From: Sycon ciliatum
Taxonomy: Eukaryota; Porifera; Calcarea; Leucosolenida; Sycettidae
NCBI RefSeq assembly: GCF_964019385.1
Contig: NC_088655.1
Coordinates: 15,961,448 to 16,025,447, forward strand
Length of the DNA stretch: 64,000 nucleotides
Direction of reading: 5' to 3'
Positions 1 to 10,555 of this stretch are shown here, piece by piece. The position numbers and the translations under genes are program-made. The notes below the pieces were generated by a model that was not told the origin of the DNA, did no database searches, and was given only the letters and a program-made list of their open reading frames with translations. Every line of letters starts with the position of its first letter. The first letter of the stretch is position 1.

Positions 1-205
1 TCGCACAGACGACACGCGCGGACAAGCGAGGCAGCTATGGTGGTCGCAGTCGGCCCCTGCCCAGACAACCTTGTATGTGCACGGTCAATGGCTATCTTCC
101 ACCGGTGAGTGGCGGTCTATGCGAAAAGTCATGAGAAACTCAACTTTGTGCCCCCAGGCCAGTGTTGTGTTTAAAATCACGAAAGCTCATGTGAAGTGTC
201 AATTT

Positions 206-261
206 AGGGCCGTCGGAAGGTATTTTAGTGTGGTATGGTCAGCCACCTGAGTGTCACAATT
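206..261 (+). repeat. Fragment of the hAT-like MITE seen at 32989
   Basis: This stretch matches the reverse complement of about 33130-33182 closely, including the block GGAAGGTATTTTAGTGTGGT and the following GGTCAGCCA. It is a truncated copy of the short CAGGGGCGTCG-ended element annotated at 32989-33184. Confidence 0.6.
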
Positions 262-274
262 AGCGCTGAGATCA

Positions 275-799
275 CATACTGGCCAACCCTCCCGTTTTTC
301 CCGGGAAAATCCCGGAAAATCAACACTCCTCCCGGGGTCCCGGGGATTTCAAGCAAACTCCCGGAAAAACCACAGTTCTGTCTGATACAGGATTTTCCTG
401 AAAACTCCATGGATTCGCCCCGAATGTCCCGGTTTTTTGAACTTTTTCAAAGGTATGTACGGTGCTCATTCGCACTTCGAACTGTGCACAGCACTTTCAA
501 GACCTGACCATGCCTAGCCTGCAAGATCTGCGCTGACAAAGTGACAGGCGGGCCTGCAAGATCTGCACTGACAAAGACAGGCGGGCGCCGACTGATCAAA
601 CTGCACTACGTACAGAGTCGATATGAACTGTGCTAGCGATAATAATTATAGCATGCTGTGTGCAGAGCTGCAGAGTCGAACGTTTTTTGGCGGGAAAACT
701 CTTTTCACTAGTTTCTGTGCCATCCAGGGATTTTGAGAGAAATCCAGGGATTCTGCATGTCTTGTCAAGGGATTGAGATTGTGGTGGTTGGTCAGTATG
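275..799. mobile_element. 525-bp non-autonomous DNA transposon with CATACTGGCCAACC ends
   Basis: The left end reads CATACTGGCCAACC and the right end is its inverted partner GGTTGGTCAGTATG (one mismatch). Both ends are flanked by the direct repeat AGATCA (269-274 and 800-805), which looks like a target-site duplication. The interior has runs related to CCCGGGAAAATCCCGG and no convincing ORF. A 6-bp duplication does not fix the superfamily; hAT-like is possible if the true duplication is 8 bp and has diverged. Confidence 0.6.
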
Positions 800-1060
800 A
801 GATCATCAGCCAATGAAGAAAATCAAGCCCAATAAGGCAGTCTATAGAATCCCCTGTGTGTTGTGTCATTTTACTATCAACGTGTGAACTGATAACCTAA
901 CACTATTGGAAGTAATCAAAGGTACCTGTAGTCTAAAACAAACATCTTTTCGAGAAGAAGCCACTTTTCTTCAGTAAGGTGTTTTGTTCAACACGAATCA
1001 AGTTTATTGTACGGTGCTCGCGAAGCTCCAGTTTCAAAGCATACTGTCTAGTGGTCCTTC

Positions 1061-2301
1061 TTGGTTGTGTTCATTGTTGGAAGTGCAACTGAAGACTTAA
1101 AAGCCACGCACAAGAGAAAACGCACTCTGGAACATCAACGTTCCGGTCAAACCAGTGCTCAAAAAGGAGATGAACTGTCTTCTTCGAGCAGTCCACACCC
1201 GGCCGTAATTGGCACTGAAGCCAATAACATTCTGGAGAAGGAGGGCACAGAATATGTTTTGGAGCACTACTCGTCTGCACACGCGTCGGAATCATCCTCT
1301 GAAGATGATACTGATTTACCTCGCAAGATTCAGCGGACTTCGTCGGGCAAGAAGGTGAAATCAGTTCAAAAACCGGAAGGAATCAAATATGGATTTTCCG
1401 GAGATCAACAGCGTGTACAGCAGGATGATCCATCGCCAGACCCCGTGAGCGCATATTTCAATGAAGATCTTGCTTATGCAAGGGAAGAGGAGGTGCAATG
1501 CAAAGATACGGATGCATCGTCAGAGACCAACCAACAGGATATGTGTATCCCGCTAACCAGTAAATCATCTTGTAATAGTTCGTCTCACGGTGTGGCATCC
1601 AGCAGCTTCTCGGAACATGACGCTGTACCAGTGGGCAGCTGGGCTGATCAAAGGCCATCGATCAAGACCACGTCAACACAGGGTTTTGCGTCTGCTAGTG
1701 ACTTTGAAAGCGATTCATTGGAGAAAAAGTCACCGAACAGGGTGTGCTCCTCTGATAGTTATTCTGGAAGTAGTTCAGTAGTTCAGAGGAAAGTAATTCC
1801 TCTCAATATGCAGCTAATAGCGAAGACTCGGAGAACGACTATGATACCCATGACGACGAGGTTTCACCATCTCTTCAAGGAGTAACAGATTTGGCAAACC
1901 GTTTCAAAAATAGACGGTTAGAGAGAAATATGAGCACTCGAGTAGTCAGCGAGCAACTGAACTCTCGATTTAAAACCCAATACACTTGGTCAAAAATCCA
2001 TCACTTCGAAAATCGTAACTCTCAGCCGCGTGAATCTCTCTGTGAACACATTCTAAAGTGGATAGAGGATGAGGAAGTCGCTGTTACCAGCTGTCAGAAG
2101 AGTAGTACTGGAAGGAGACACTTTGACAAAAACGCGCTTCAAATTCTTCAACAAGGCTGCGTCGACAATCAGTATCCAAAAGATGATTGGTATGACAAGA
2201 TTGCAAAACAGATGAACTGTGACTCGCAGAGGATACGCAAGTGGTTTGAAAACAGGAGGCATACAGAAAAGCGTAAAACCAAAAAGATTAATTCTAATTA
2301 A
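1061..2301 (+). CDS. Divergent POU-homeodomain transcription factor, frameshifted
   Basis: The C-terminal 136 codons (from about 1891) carry a POU-specific domain at 1882-2076 (FKNRR...IHHFENR...LCEHILKWIEDEE), a short linker, then a homeodomain at about 2113-2277 ending in WFENRRHTEKRK. That order and the NRRxxEKR tail are typical of POU proteins, which bind octamer-like DNA in the nucleus. The upstream part (1061-1885) is Ser/Asp/Glu-rich and lies in another frame. The acidic Ser-rich sequence continues in the POU frame from 1774, so the join needs a one-base frameshift, a small intron or a sequencing correction near 1774-1801. There is no ATG near the upstream end (it opens at TTG after a stop at 1049), so a 5' exon is probably missing. 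Odd point: homeodomain position 50 is Glu rather than the usual Cys of POU proteins, while Asn51 is kept. The POU identification is fairly sure; whether the gene is functional is unknown. Confidence 0.7.
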
Positions 2302-2319
2302 TCAACAACCTTTTCTAGC

Positions 2320-2484
2320 TGATATTTTCAAATATCAAATTCATCGTGCGCGTTATGTCCAACAGTTGAAAGTCCTTGAGGCAGTTTGTATACGTATTCA
2401 TAAGCCTGCTTTGTGTAAGCAGAAAGGGCACGTTGTTGCACTGAAGTTGTATTCGTAGGCTGACACTTCGTTCAGTGCCTTCTC
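2320..2484 (+). pseudogene. Penelope-like element endonuclease C-terminal fragment
   Basis: The frame ending at the TAG at 2456-2458 encodes QQLKVLEAVCIRIHKPALCKQ and HVVALKLYS. This matches the endonuclease C-terminus found in the Penelope-like elements at 31428 and 40729 (QLQVLEAVYIRTRDPVLCKQ, VVSLTLFK). The 3' tail to 2484 (GACACTTCGTTCAGTGCCTTCTC) is shared with the hairpin at 53771-53916. It then abuts gypsy sequence abruptly. This is a truncated insertion remnant. Confidence 0.7.
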
Positions 2485-4098
2485 GAACGCCATAAGTTCC
2501 GCATGAGGAAACAGCAGCCTGCGGAGTCCCTCGCCGCATTTGCCGCCGGCCTGAGGACTACTGTCGAGGCATGCGAGTTCGATTCTACCACCAATGATTC
2601 CATTGTGGACTCGCAGATTCGTGACCAGTTTATCGCTGGTTTGGCCAATATTGAAATTCGTCGGGAGCTGTTGGCAGATCCAAACCTTACGTTGGCGACT
2701 GCCATCCGTAAAGGAGTCAGCATGGAACTCTCTTATTCAGAGTCCAAGCTCTACGACCAGCCGGGGAAGTTTGGGTTTCGCCCCACGGAGGACTCCATTC
2801 CCAGTGGTGCGTCCGTCAATCGTGTTAGCACTCACTCAAGTTCGTCACCAGTCAACTGCAAATATTGTGGGGAGCAGCATACTCCCGGAATGGCCCACTG
2901 TCCGGCAGCTGGAAAGAAATGCAACTGCGGAAAGATGGGACATTTCTCCAAGGTGTGTTTGTCACGGCGTGGTCGTCGTCAGGATGGGAGCCGACCTGGC
3001 CAGGCGAATGCGTGCAGGGAGAAAGAGTCAGCCAACATGTGCGCAACGGATGACTTAATATACCTGATGAAGCCACTCAGCAAGTCAGCCCATGATGAGC
3101 GGTTCCTGGTTACCCTGTCTGTGAATGGCAAGCCGGTGTCAGGATTACTAGACACAAATGCAATGCGCACCATCTGCCCCACCGACGTGGTCACGCCAGA
3201 CAGTGCTTGCGACCGTCGTCTCTGTGCGTACGATGGCTCGGAGGTCCCCACTCTCGGAATGGCGGACATCACTGTGGCGGGGAATTCACGTCAAACAGCA
3301 TGCCGTTGCTTTGTGGTCCCCGAGGGGAAACTGGCACTGTTCAGCCAGGACATCATTTTCCAGCTAGGCTTGCTGCAGATGGTGGAGACGGACACAGCGA
3401 ACGTTGTCAACGCAGCACCTGTCAACATCCGTGTCAATCCAGATGCAACCCCTCCAGCAGTGCCATTTCGTCGCCCAGCATTCTCAGTTCGAGATGACAT
3501 CGCAGCCGAATTGGAGCGGCTATGTAAAGCGGACATAATCGAGCCTGTCAATGGGGCAACAGAGTGGGTTTCTCCCATCGTGCCTGCTCGCAAATCCAAC
3601 GGCACACATTGTCAAGAAGTCGTTTGATGAAGTTCCGTCACGTCTTCAACGATGGCTATTGGCTCTGCTGCCCTTTGACTACCAACTCAGCTTCACACCT
3701 GGCCAGACCATGTGTGTTACCGACGCTTTGTCACGTGCCCCCCCCCCCCCTAGCATCTGCGGAGGCGTCACCAGAGGAGGATAGATCCATGCGCGAATTC
3801 GTCGGCATGGTCTTGTCAGAAGCGCCAGTTTGTGAAGCCGATCTCGAGGCTGCTACTGCTGACGATCCATTATTGGCTGCAATAGTCCGCCGGGTCCTCA
3901 CCGGTGCATGACGGGACATCTTGCCTGCTGAGGAACCATTCTTCATGATGCGAAGCCAGCTGACCGTCGCAAAAGGAATTCTTCTTTTGGACAGCCGAGT
4001 TGTTATCCCATCGGCTTTGCAACAGCCGCTTTTGAAGCTAGCTCATGAGGGGCACCCAAACAGCGCTACGTTAAAAGACACCCTTCGCCGCTATGTTC
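2485..4098 (+). pseudogene. Degenerate Ty3/gypsy gag-pol remnant with large internal deletion
   Basis: The order is as follows. Gag C-terminal half: ERHKFRMRKQQPAESLAAFA, then a CCHC-type region about 2857-2960 whose second knuckle reads CNCGKMGHFSKVC and has lost one residue. Protease with DTNA instead of the catalytic DTGA motif (about 3155). Start of reverse transcriptase (about 3470-3600, ADIIEPVNGATEWVSPIV). At about 3603 the sequence jumps in another frame to the RNase H end (SRLQRWLLALLPFDYQLSF, TDALSR). After frameshifts at the C-run (3740-3750) and a stop at 3909 comes the integrase N-terminus (LAHEGHPNSATLKDTLRRY), ending near 4098. Most of RT and RNase H and all of the integrase core are gone; no LTRs are visible. 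It is a dead fossil from a lineage different from the element at 48500. Confidence 0.85.
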
Positions 4099-5969
4099 TG
4101 AGTCAGTGTGCGCATGCGGGATTTTACGCATGCGCACGTGACGATGTTGTTGTTTGAGAGACTGGTGAGCAAGAATGTGTTTTCTATGACAGCTGTGAGA
4201 CTGAGAGTGCATTCTAGTATCGTGGGACGCAGTTCCTACACTAGCCTTGCTCCACTCCTGTGCTGTGTAGACAGTACATGAACGACGCCGAGATCTTTTT
4301 TTCATTTTACAGAACCACTCGCAAATTCCTTTCCATCTCAGGCGTTCTTTTAGCTACTTGCCAAGTACACTCACATACCATACTTATGATAAACTGCTGT
4401 CTCCTAACACGACTGTGATCTACATCACCAAGACTCCCTAGCCAGCACCTATCAAAACTTTTGCTCCCAATTTGCCCAGTGCCTGAGAAATCATGATGGA
4501 GTGCCATTTGTCGTGCAAAACCCCACCCATTCTGTCCAGGCAAGGAGAATACAGCAGCCTCCTTGAAAACGCACCATCAATTATTTCTACCAACTTTGCA
4601 TAAAATACCTCGGAAGTATTGATTGCAATCAAGCCTGTTTCAATGTGAATGGATTCAGGAAAAAGTCTTGTTTCGTCAAAATTGTTCAACGCATCAACGA
4701 TAATGCAACACACTGACCTGGTGGGTACTCGCATAGCTGAATATTTGAAGCAGGCGAGGCCCAAATATACTGCGGTAGAATGTTCTCACTGCGTCCATTG
4801 CTCAGATAAGCCAACAAATCAATGTCTCTTGAACAGACTCAGTAATTCGTATCGTTGCTGCAATCAGGAAACACAGTTGGACAGGGAGCCTGGAGATAGG
4901 TACTTCAAGCTAGATAACTTGGCGTATACGGGCACACAGAGGCGCTCTGAAGGCAAGGAGTGCAGTGAAAGATGAAGGAGAGATTCCACTCAGCGATTAG
5001 AAGTTAGGATAAAATCTAATTGTACATGTGGAAACAACTTTGAAAAAATCATTATGAATTTTTCTCTTGACCGGTCGACCCGGCCGGCTAGGCTCAGCAG
5101 TAACGATGACGTCATGCACATGACTGCCTCGGCCTCTTGTCACTTTGTCAGTCAGGTGCATGAACTCACACACCGCACAGCACACACACACCACGCACAG
5201 ACAGGCAGACAGACAGACAGACAGACAGACAGACACGTACACACATATGACTGGTACTCGTCCACACCGACAGATGCAAGTGAAGACAGACAAGCAACGC
5301 ACTCTCATGTTTCTCAAGCTTGCAATCGTCGAAATAGCACAAAACAAACCCGAAGAAGCAGGGACAGGAAGCAAAACTGATTGCAGAGTATTCCAGACAA
5401 GTGCAGCAATAATTCCCGCTGCACAACATAATGACTACATACGCCATACAAAAAGCATTACATACAGAGACGACAAAACGACGACGACACAACGACGACG
5501 ACAACACAACACGGAGAGATACCGAGAAATAGAAACATCAATGCGCCGGCGCATTCAGAATAAGATACAAACTGCTGAAAGGGGGGCAACGGTAACCAAC
5601 AACAGCTAACACGGACAATCAAATGAGCTATGTGCAATAGGCAGCCAGCCAGAACGTTGTGGCCTGGACGTGCAGATTCGTGAAAATGCGAGGCAGGTCG
5701 ATCGAAGAAAAAGGAAAAAGAGAGTAGAAAATCGTGCTAACAAACTGTTAAAAAGGACGTTTGTCTACAGGCTAAAACGGAAGAATTGTGACAGAGGACT
5801 TGATCGCTGTGCAGGTGAAGTCCCGGGTCACGTTTTGGTCGAATCAAAATGAAGAAAAACCTGTATACACATATAAATAGTGACTTGTTGTTAGCTGGAT
5901 GCAGATGGATTGCCAAAGTTGACGGTATAGGAATAGGGAATTCCGGAAATAGGGACCTGAGATCACGCG
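4099..5969. other. Intergenic stretch, no gene recognised
   Basis: I see no supportable gene. Notable bits are two NRF1-like palindromic cores (TGCGCATGCG at about 4108-4117 and ACGCATGCGCAC at about 4126-4137, followed by CACGTGACG) and an ACAG tetranucleotide run. Two opposing ORFs of 108 codons (4438-4764 minus, 4649-4975 plus) resemble nothing I know. Confidence 0.5.
5199..5236. repeat. (ACAG)n microsatellite
   Basis: There are about nine near-perfect tandem copies of the tetranucleotide ACAG, inside a wider CA-rich stretch beginning near 5168. Confidence 0.9.
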
Positions 5970-7661
5970 TCAGTACATCTGAGGATTCAGAATGAACAAG
6001 CGATCTTCCTCGTGCTTGATCCAGCGCAAGAGCTTGTTCAAAGCACTGATCGCTACCGGTTTGGTGACGAGTGGGCTGAAGGTGGCGTACAGCTCGAAGT
6101 GACTGGTAATCCAGCCGAGTACAGCCTCCTGCTGCGTGACGTGGTAGATGATGCGCAGCGGCCTGGCTTGCGAGTGCATGCGGTGATGCAGGTACTGGTA
6201 GAGAGCGATCAGGCGCTGCCGGTCGGCCGGGGTCATGTAGGGCGCCTCTAGGCGCGGTGACGTGTACTGATGCGTCACCTTCGACTTGTACATGAAGTGC
6301 AGCAGGTCGCTGATGTCGGTCTGAGCGATGCGATAGGCGGCGCGCCGTCCCACCGCCTCGGCGATTGCCTTGATGCAGTTGTGCTTGAGCATCTTCTGCT
6401 CCACGGTGGCGCGGCACTTGGACAGCGCAAAGAACGCGTTGCGGTCCGTCGACAGCAACAGCAGGCAGGCGCCGAAACTCTGCGGCGGCACCGACGTGGA
6501 CGCCCCCGACTTGAGCTGTATGCCTGGCGCCTCCACCGTGCTCTCCTCATCCTCAATGTAACTGACGTGCGCATGCAAGTAGCCGGCGTTGTCAAACTTG
6601 GGCAGGCAAATTGGCATCCACGATTCGCCGGTGCGGAACGACATCGACGCATCCACCAGATTGAAGATCAAGTGAAGGTCGCTCGGGTGCAGGCTGTAGC
6701 GCTTCGGGCGTAGCAGCGTCACCAGCTGATTGTCCACGACGAGCAGTGCAAACACGAGCTCAGGCACGCGCGCACCCTGCAGGATGTGGCCGATCGTGTC
6801 GCGTACAGAGCTCGGCAGCGGCAAGCAGCGCACGGCACCCAGGATGAAGCTCGGCTCTTCATCCATCAGGTTCCACAGGTTGTCGATGAACTTCTCCGTG
6901 CCGGACAGCAGACGCCGCAGGTCGTAGTTACGCCGCTGCTGGAAGATGCGGTTCAGTTGCGACAGCGTGAGCACGCTGAGGATCTGGCTGCACGTGTAAT
7001 TCAGCTGCAGGGCTAGCTGCTGCGGGGACTCGCCAGAGTTGGCCACCGTCACCAACACCATGTGGTGCTTGCAGATAAACACAAACTTATGATCGCCTGC
7101 TATCATCCAGCGTAGCGTGTCTTTGTCATCCTGTACAAAAGACACCAGGGCCTGCATAACACCCATGATCGTAGCCAGCTTGTCCTCATTGCCATAGCGC
7201 GAATAGATGGGCTTGCCGGCTTCGGATAAAATGAACACATGCTTCCTGTGACAGATCCAGTTCGGATGGTGAACGTCCTCCTCTGAATGGTCCCTGACAG
7301 GCCCAAGATTGGCTTGCGATTTCTTGCGAGCCTGCAAGGCCTCATCCGCCTCTGTCTCATCAGCCTTCGATACACGACGCTCCAGAGTCTTGTGCTCCGC
7401 GGATTTGGTCACCTCTGCTGCACTGGAGCTCTCTGGGCTTTCAGGCACAACGCCATCCTCAGCTCCTGGAGCCTGCTCGTCTCCGCGTAATCCTACATCT
7501 TCTACCCCTGCAGTCAGGGCCGATACATTCAAGGGCGACGAATCGCTTCCACTCCCCACCTTAATCTCCATGTACTCATCGTAGGGGTCATTGTTGTCGA
7601 GGTCATCCCCAAACACAACTCTGCTGCCACCAGCAACATCTCCTTCACCTTCGTCCGCCAT
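5970..7661 (-). CDS. MON1: Vacuolar fusion protein MON1
   Basis: MON1 pairs with CCZ1 as the guanine-nucleotide exchange factor for Rab7, driving early-to-late endosome and autophagosome maturation on membranes. The 563-aa product has an acidic, low-complexity N-terminus (residues 1-134), then the conserved MON1 core. The first longin-like segment starts at WICHRKHVFILSEAGKPIYS (about 135). It continues through LQLNYTCSQILSVLT and LLSGTEKFIDNL, a second segment around LLRPKRYSLHPSDLHLIFNL, and a C-terminal third with LLHFMYKSK and HYHLH-like blocks to the end (ISALNKLLRWIKHEEDRLFI). The length is within the family range. The reading frame is open further upstream to 7745, but ATG at 7659-7661 (MADEGEGD) has A at -3 and G at +4 and begins the expected acidic leader, so I chose it. 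There is no intron, which is unusual for an animal MON1. It diverges from the C10 homologue with about 310 bp between the start codons. Confidence 0.95.
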   Translation of the reverse strand: MADEGEGDVAGGSRVVFGDDLDNNDPYDEYMEIKVGSGSDSSPLNVSALTAGVEDVGLRGDEQAPGAEDGVVPESPESSSAAEVTKSAEHKTLERRVSKADETEADEALQARKKSQANLGPVRDHSEEDVHHPNWICHRKHVFILSEAGKPIYSRYGNEDKLATIMGVMQALVSFVQDDKDTLRWMIAGDHKFVFICKHHMVLVTVANSGESPQQLALQLNYTCSQILSVLTLSQLNRIFQQRRNYDLRRLLSGTEKFIDNLWNLMDEEPSFILGAVRCLPLPSSVRDTIGHILQGARVPELVFALLVVDNQLVTLLRPKRYSLHPSDLHLIFNLVDASMSFRTGESWMPICLPKFDNAGYLHAHVSYIEDEESTVEAPGIQLKSGASTSVPPQSFGACLLLLSTDRNAFFALSKCRATVEQKMLKHNCIKAIAEAVGRRAAYRIAQTDISDLLHFMYKSKVTHQYTSPRLEAPYMTPADRQRLIALYQYLHHRMHSQARPLRIIYHVTQQEAVLGWITSHFELYATFSPLVTKPVAISALNKLLRWIKHEEDRLFILNPQMY

Positions 7662-7971
7662 CTTCCAGCCTCGTGCTCGAAGAAGAACAGGGTTCCCAAC
7701 GTTCCTGTACAGCTTGAAGACGTAAAAATATTTTTTGAAACACACAACAAAAAGCGCAAAACATTTTTACTGGGGAGCTCATCGTGATGTCACCTGAAAT
7801 GATTGTAGGAGTGATCTGACGTCATTTATTGCCAGAAAAAAACTCCGTGCATGCAGACGTTTGTCCTGTCATATTAAATTTTTTGCCTTGGTGTATGTTT
7901 TGTTGAGCTGGCCTGGGTGAAGGAGGTCGAGATCTACGTCTTCATAAGAGTTCATCATCCATCCAGGAGCA
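7662..7971. promoter_or_regulatory. Shared intergenic promoter region of MON1 and the C10 homologue
   Basis: Only 310 bp separate the two divergent start codons, so both promoters and 5' UTRs must lie here. The sequence contains TGACGTCA-like CRE half-sites: GATGTCACC near 7786 and CTGACGTCATTTA near 7818. Transcription start sites cannot be placed from the sequence alone. Confidence 0.55.
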
Positions 7972-8301
7972 ATGGAAGCTGGGGGCCAAGCCGAAATCAG
8001 CCTCGACCAAGCCACTTGCAAGCAGGCCTTGCGTGACGTCGTAACTGCGCTGCAGCAGCCAGAGAACTTGGCAAGAGTCGAAGCCGGTCTTACACTAGCT
8101 GGCGATGATCCGATGAAGCGCCTCATGCTGCTGACACCGATCGTGCTGGACATCGAGAAAGATGTTATCGCAAAATACGGCTTCACCGCTGACCAAGCTG
8201 GTGTGATGCGATTCATGGTGATTGTGAAACAGTATGAAGCTGTTGACGCCGAGATTCAGGAGCTGTCTGCTACACTGAGAGCCAAGTTTCTGCCAAGTTA
8301 G
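7972..8301 (+). CDS. Protein C10 (C12orf57) homologue
   Basis: This small 109-aa single-exon protein matches the conserved pattern of the animal Protein C10 family. It has an N-terminal helix with ALxxVVxALxxPEN (about residues 19-33), a middle block ending in DVIAKYGFTADQAGV (about 64-78), and the C-terminal signature FMVIVKQYEAVDAEIQELS followed by L-RAKFLPS. The vertebrate member is a small cytoplasmic protein needed for brain development with poorly defined biochemistry, so no reaction can be assigned. The ATG at 7972 (GCAATGGAA) is the first in frame and fits the family length, though the variable C-terminal tail of vertebrate proteins is absent here. It lies head-to-head with MON1. Confidence 0.85.
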   Translation: MEAGGQAEISLDQATCKQALRDVVTALQQPENLARVEAGLTLAGDDPMKRLMLLTPIVLDIEKDVIAKYGFTADQAGVMRFMVIVKQYEAVDAEIQELSATLRAKFLPS

Positions 8302-9734
8302 CTATTGGGCTGTAGGACCACATCCAGTGTGCACTCGATCACAGAGACGCTTTCACAGGGTGCCACACGCACTCGTGCAGTTACACCAGGTGAGCCATGG
8401 ATCTTTCCTGCCCGAGAGCCGTGTCTAATGCCAATGCTACAAGGATGGCAGTGAGACTGTGGACGTTGCCACTGTCGTATTGGTAATGCTAAAAATGCGA
8501 ACAGCGTGCTGCATATTACAGCACACACGCATACACACCTGCTACAATCCTGTGGAACAATGACGATGCAGTTGCCTGGCGGGAGCTCTTCATCAACGTC
8601 AATAGTGGCTGCTGGTAAGATTTAATAGCGTGCTCGTATGGGCACATGCTTGTTTGAGTGCTTCAAACAGTCTGGCTGTGCTAATGACGGCAATGTACTC
8701 ATTTGCACGAGAAATTGTCTTGTCATGCGCTGCCAGTGCTGTGTGCGCCTGTTGTCATTGTTGTGGAAGCATAGTGCAGCTGATTTAGCTCCTAAATGCC
8801 AGCATTGTGTTGCTCTGCTTCATTCTTGAATGTACGCTACAACGTGCAACGTGATATTGATTTCATCCTTTTTTCCAAGTGCAGTGAGTCAAGGTTGTAC
8901 GGATTTTGCGTTACTCCTTGTTGATCTGTACATGTTTCAGCGTGATACTTTTGGTGCTGGGACCATACTGTAGCATGTGATGCATCGGTGATCTAGGTGG
9001 CTAGAAATGACACTCCACACTGGCTTGTACCCACACATCACCACCACCGAATAAATCCCAACGAGAAGCAACAGCAGCACATCAAACATGCACTGCGAAG
9101 ATACGGCTACAGAGTTGGCGGATGGAAGAGCATTGGATCTTGCGCATTCACACAGTACAGTGCATTACAGCTGCACTTGTATACGTAGCACATAGCCCGC
9201 ACGGCAAAACCATGCAGGAAGCAACTAGCCAGTAGCATGTGGTTGTGAGCACAGTTCATATTCGTGATTGTAGGTTGATTGGTCACACGCATGCGCCCAT
9301 GCACTTTTATGTGAGGGTTTGCTTACACATGTGCCCGGATATGGGCAAATGCGCTTCACTACGGGTACCTCTAGTCCAAAATGTATTTCGAAGTACATGT
9401 ATGCCCTGTGTAACCTGTTAGGCATCACAATCTCTGTTCGGACTGGGAGTGTTTTATTTATTTTTTTAATTTAAAAATTATCAACAAAGAGTGCGCTCGA
9501 TCGGGGCCCTCACTACTATGCTGGCCTTGACCTGCCTCACCCATTATGTGATATACGCAACATACTAATCGGCTACGCCAGACATACAATGTACACGTTG
9601 TACATCATACAGCTTTAGCATATTTATAAGAAGAAAAGTGAGGACTCAGTCTGCGGACAGAACTGTTTCGTCCTTTGTGGACTCATCGGCGCAGCACAAG
9701 AGAAAATGAGGCCGAACCTGATAGCAATGAATAG
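8302..9734. other. Downstream region of the C10 homologue, no gene seen
   Basis: This holds the presumed 3' UTR and AT-rich intergenic DNA. No ORF with recognisable coding character, RNA gene or clear mobile element is visible. Confidence 0.5.
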
Positions 9735-10100
9735 ATCAAGGAGCTACAAGTTCAGCTATGATGTCCACTAACACCACCAGCACCAGTACTTTACAATCAG
9801 CTCATGCGATAACATTGCGACACTGACCAGCGGTACTGACGTTCTACACCTAACTGGCAATCAGCTCTAGCACATCCTGGATGCGCACTCCAACAGCCTA
9901 GCTTCCAGCTTGGAAATGGAATGTTCTAAGTTAGAAATAACATGATTATAGTTGGTCAGTGTCGTGCAATGTTATCGCATGAGCTGATTGTAAAATACTG
10001 GTGGTGTTAGTTGACCGGTATAGCCAAGAGTACATGTACTCTTGGTATAGCGTAACTTATAGTTCCTTGGTCTTCTTCTTATAATAATCCTTTGCTCTCC
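9735..10100. mobile_element. Foldback MITE with imperfect long inverted arms
   Basis: The left arm (about 9735-9830: ACTAACACCACCAG, ACAATCAGCTCATGCGATAAC, CGACACTGACCA) returns inverted at about 9956-10075. A related terminus recurs at 11871-11945 (AGAGCAAAGGATTA ... GGAACTACAAGTTACGCTATAATGTCCAC). The right arm is interrupted by a perfect 22-bp palindrome (10024-10045). It carries no coding capacity. Confidence 0.6.
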
Positions 10101-10366
10101 ACCCAAGTCTAGCTTTACCATAGCTCGTGAGCTTTGGAGAGCCTCCTAAAATTCGGAGAGGATATAAGAACAGCTCTCGAACTTTTCGGAGAGTCTCCAA
10201 CTTTTCCGAGAGGATTTAAGAACGCACCCTTAATTCGTTGTTTCGGGTCACCCGACCGACCGTCTTTTTTCACCCGACCGCAAAAATGTTTTTTTTTATT
10301 GTGCATGCAAATGTACAGAGCCATGGCCAGGTGTCCACTACACAAAAAAAGGAGGATTGTAGGACA

Positions 10367-10524
10367 GCCGGGTACACGTGTACCTGGCCCAACCATTTCA
10401 ACCGGGTATCTATTTTACCTTTCATGGTATCTCAATTTTTTCACGTCTACATGACTTTATTTTGCCCGTAAAAGAGGCCGTTAAAAATTCAACCAGGTCG
10501 GAGCCGGGTACACATGTACCTGGC
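10367..10524. repeat. Paired 22-nt palindromes GCCGGGTACAC(G/A)TGTACCTGGC
   Basis: The near-palindromic 22-mer occurs at 10367-10388 and again at 10503-10524 with one base different. Both copies contain a GTACA-YRYR-TGTAC core. The purpose is unknown; they may be ends of a small element lying just outside the TTAA-flanked element. Confidence 0.55.
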
Positions 10525-10555
10525 GCTGTCTCACCAGCCGAGTCACATGCTTTAA

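Noticed and set aside
6270-6713. Plus-strand ORF of 147 codons opposite MON1
   Set aside because: Antisense shadow of MON1 in GC-rich codons.
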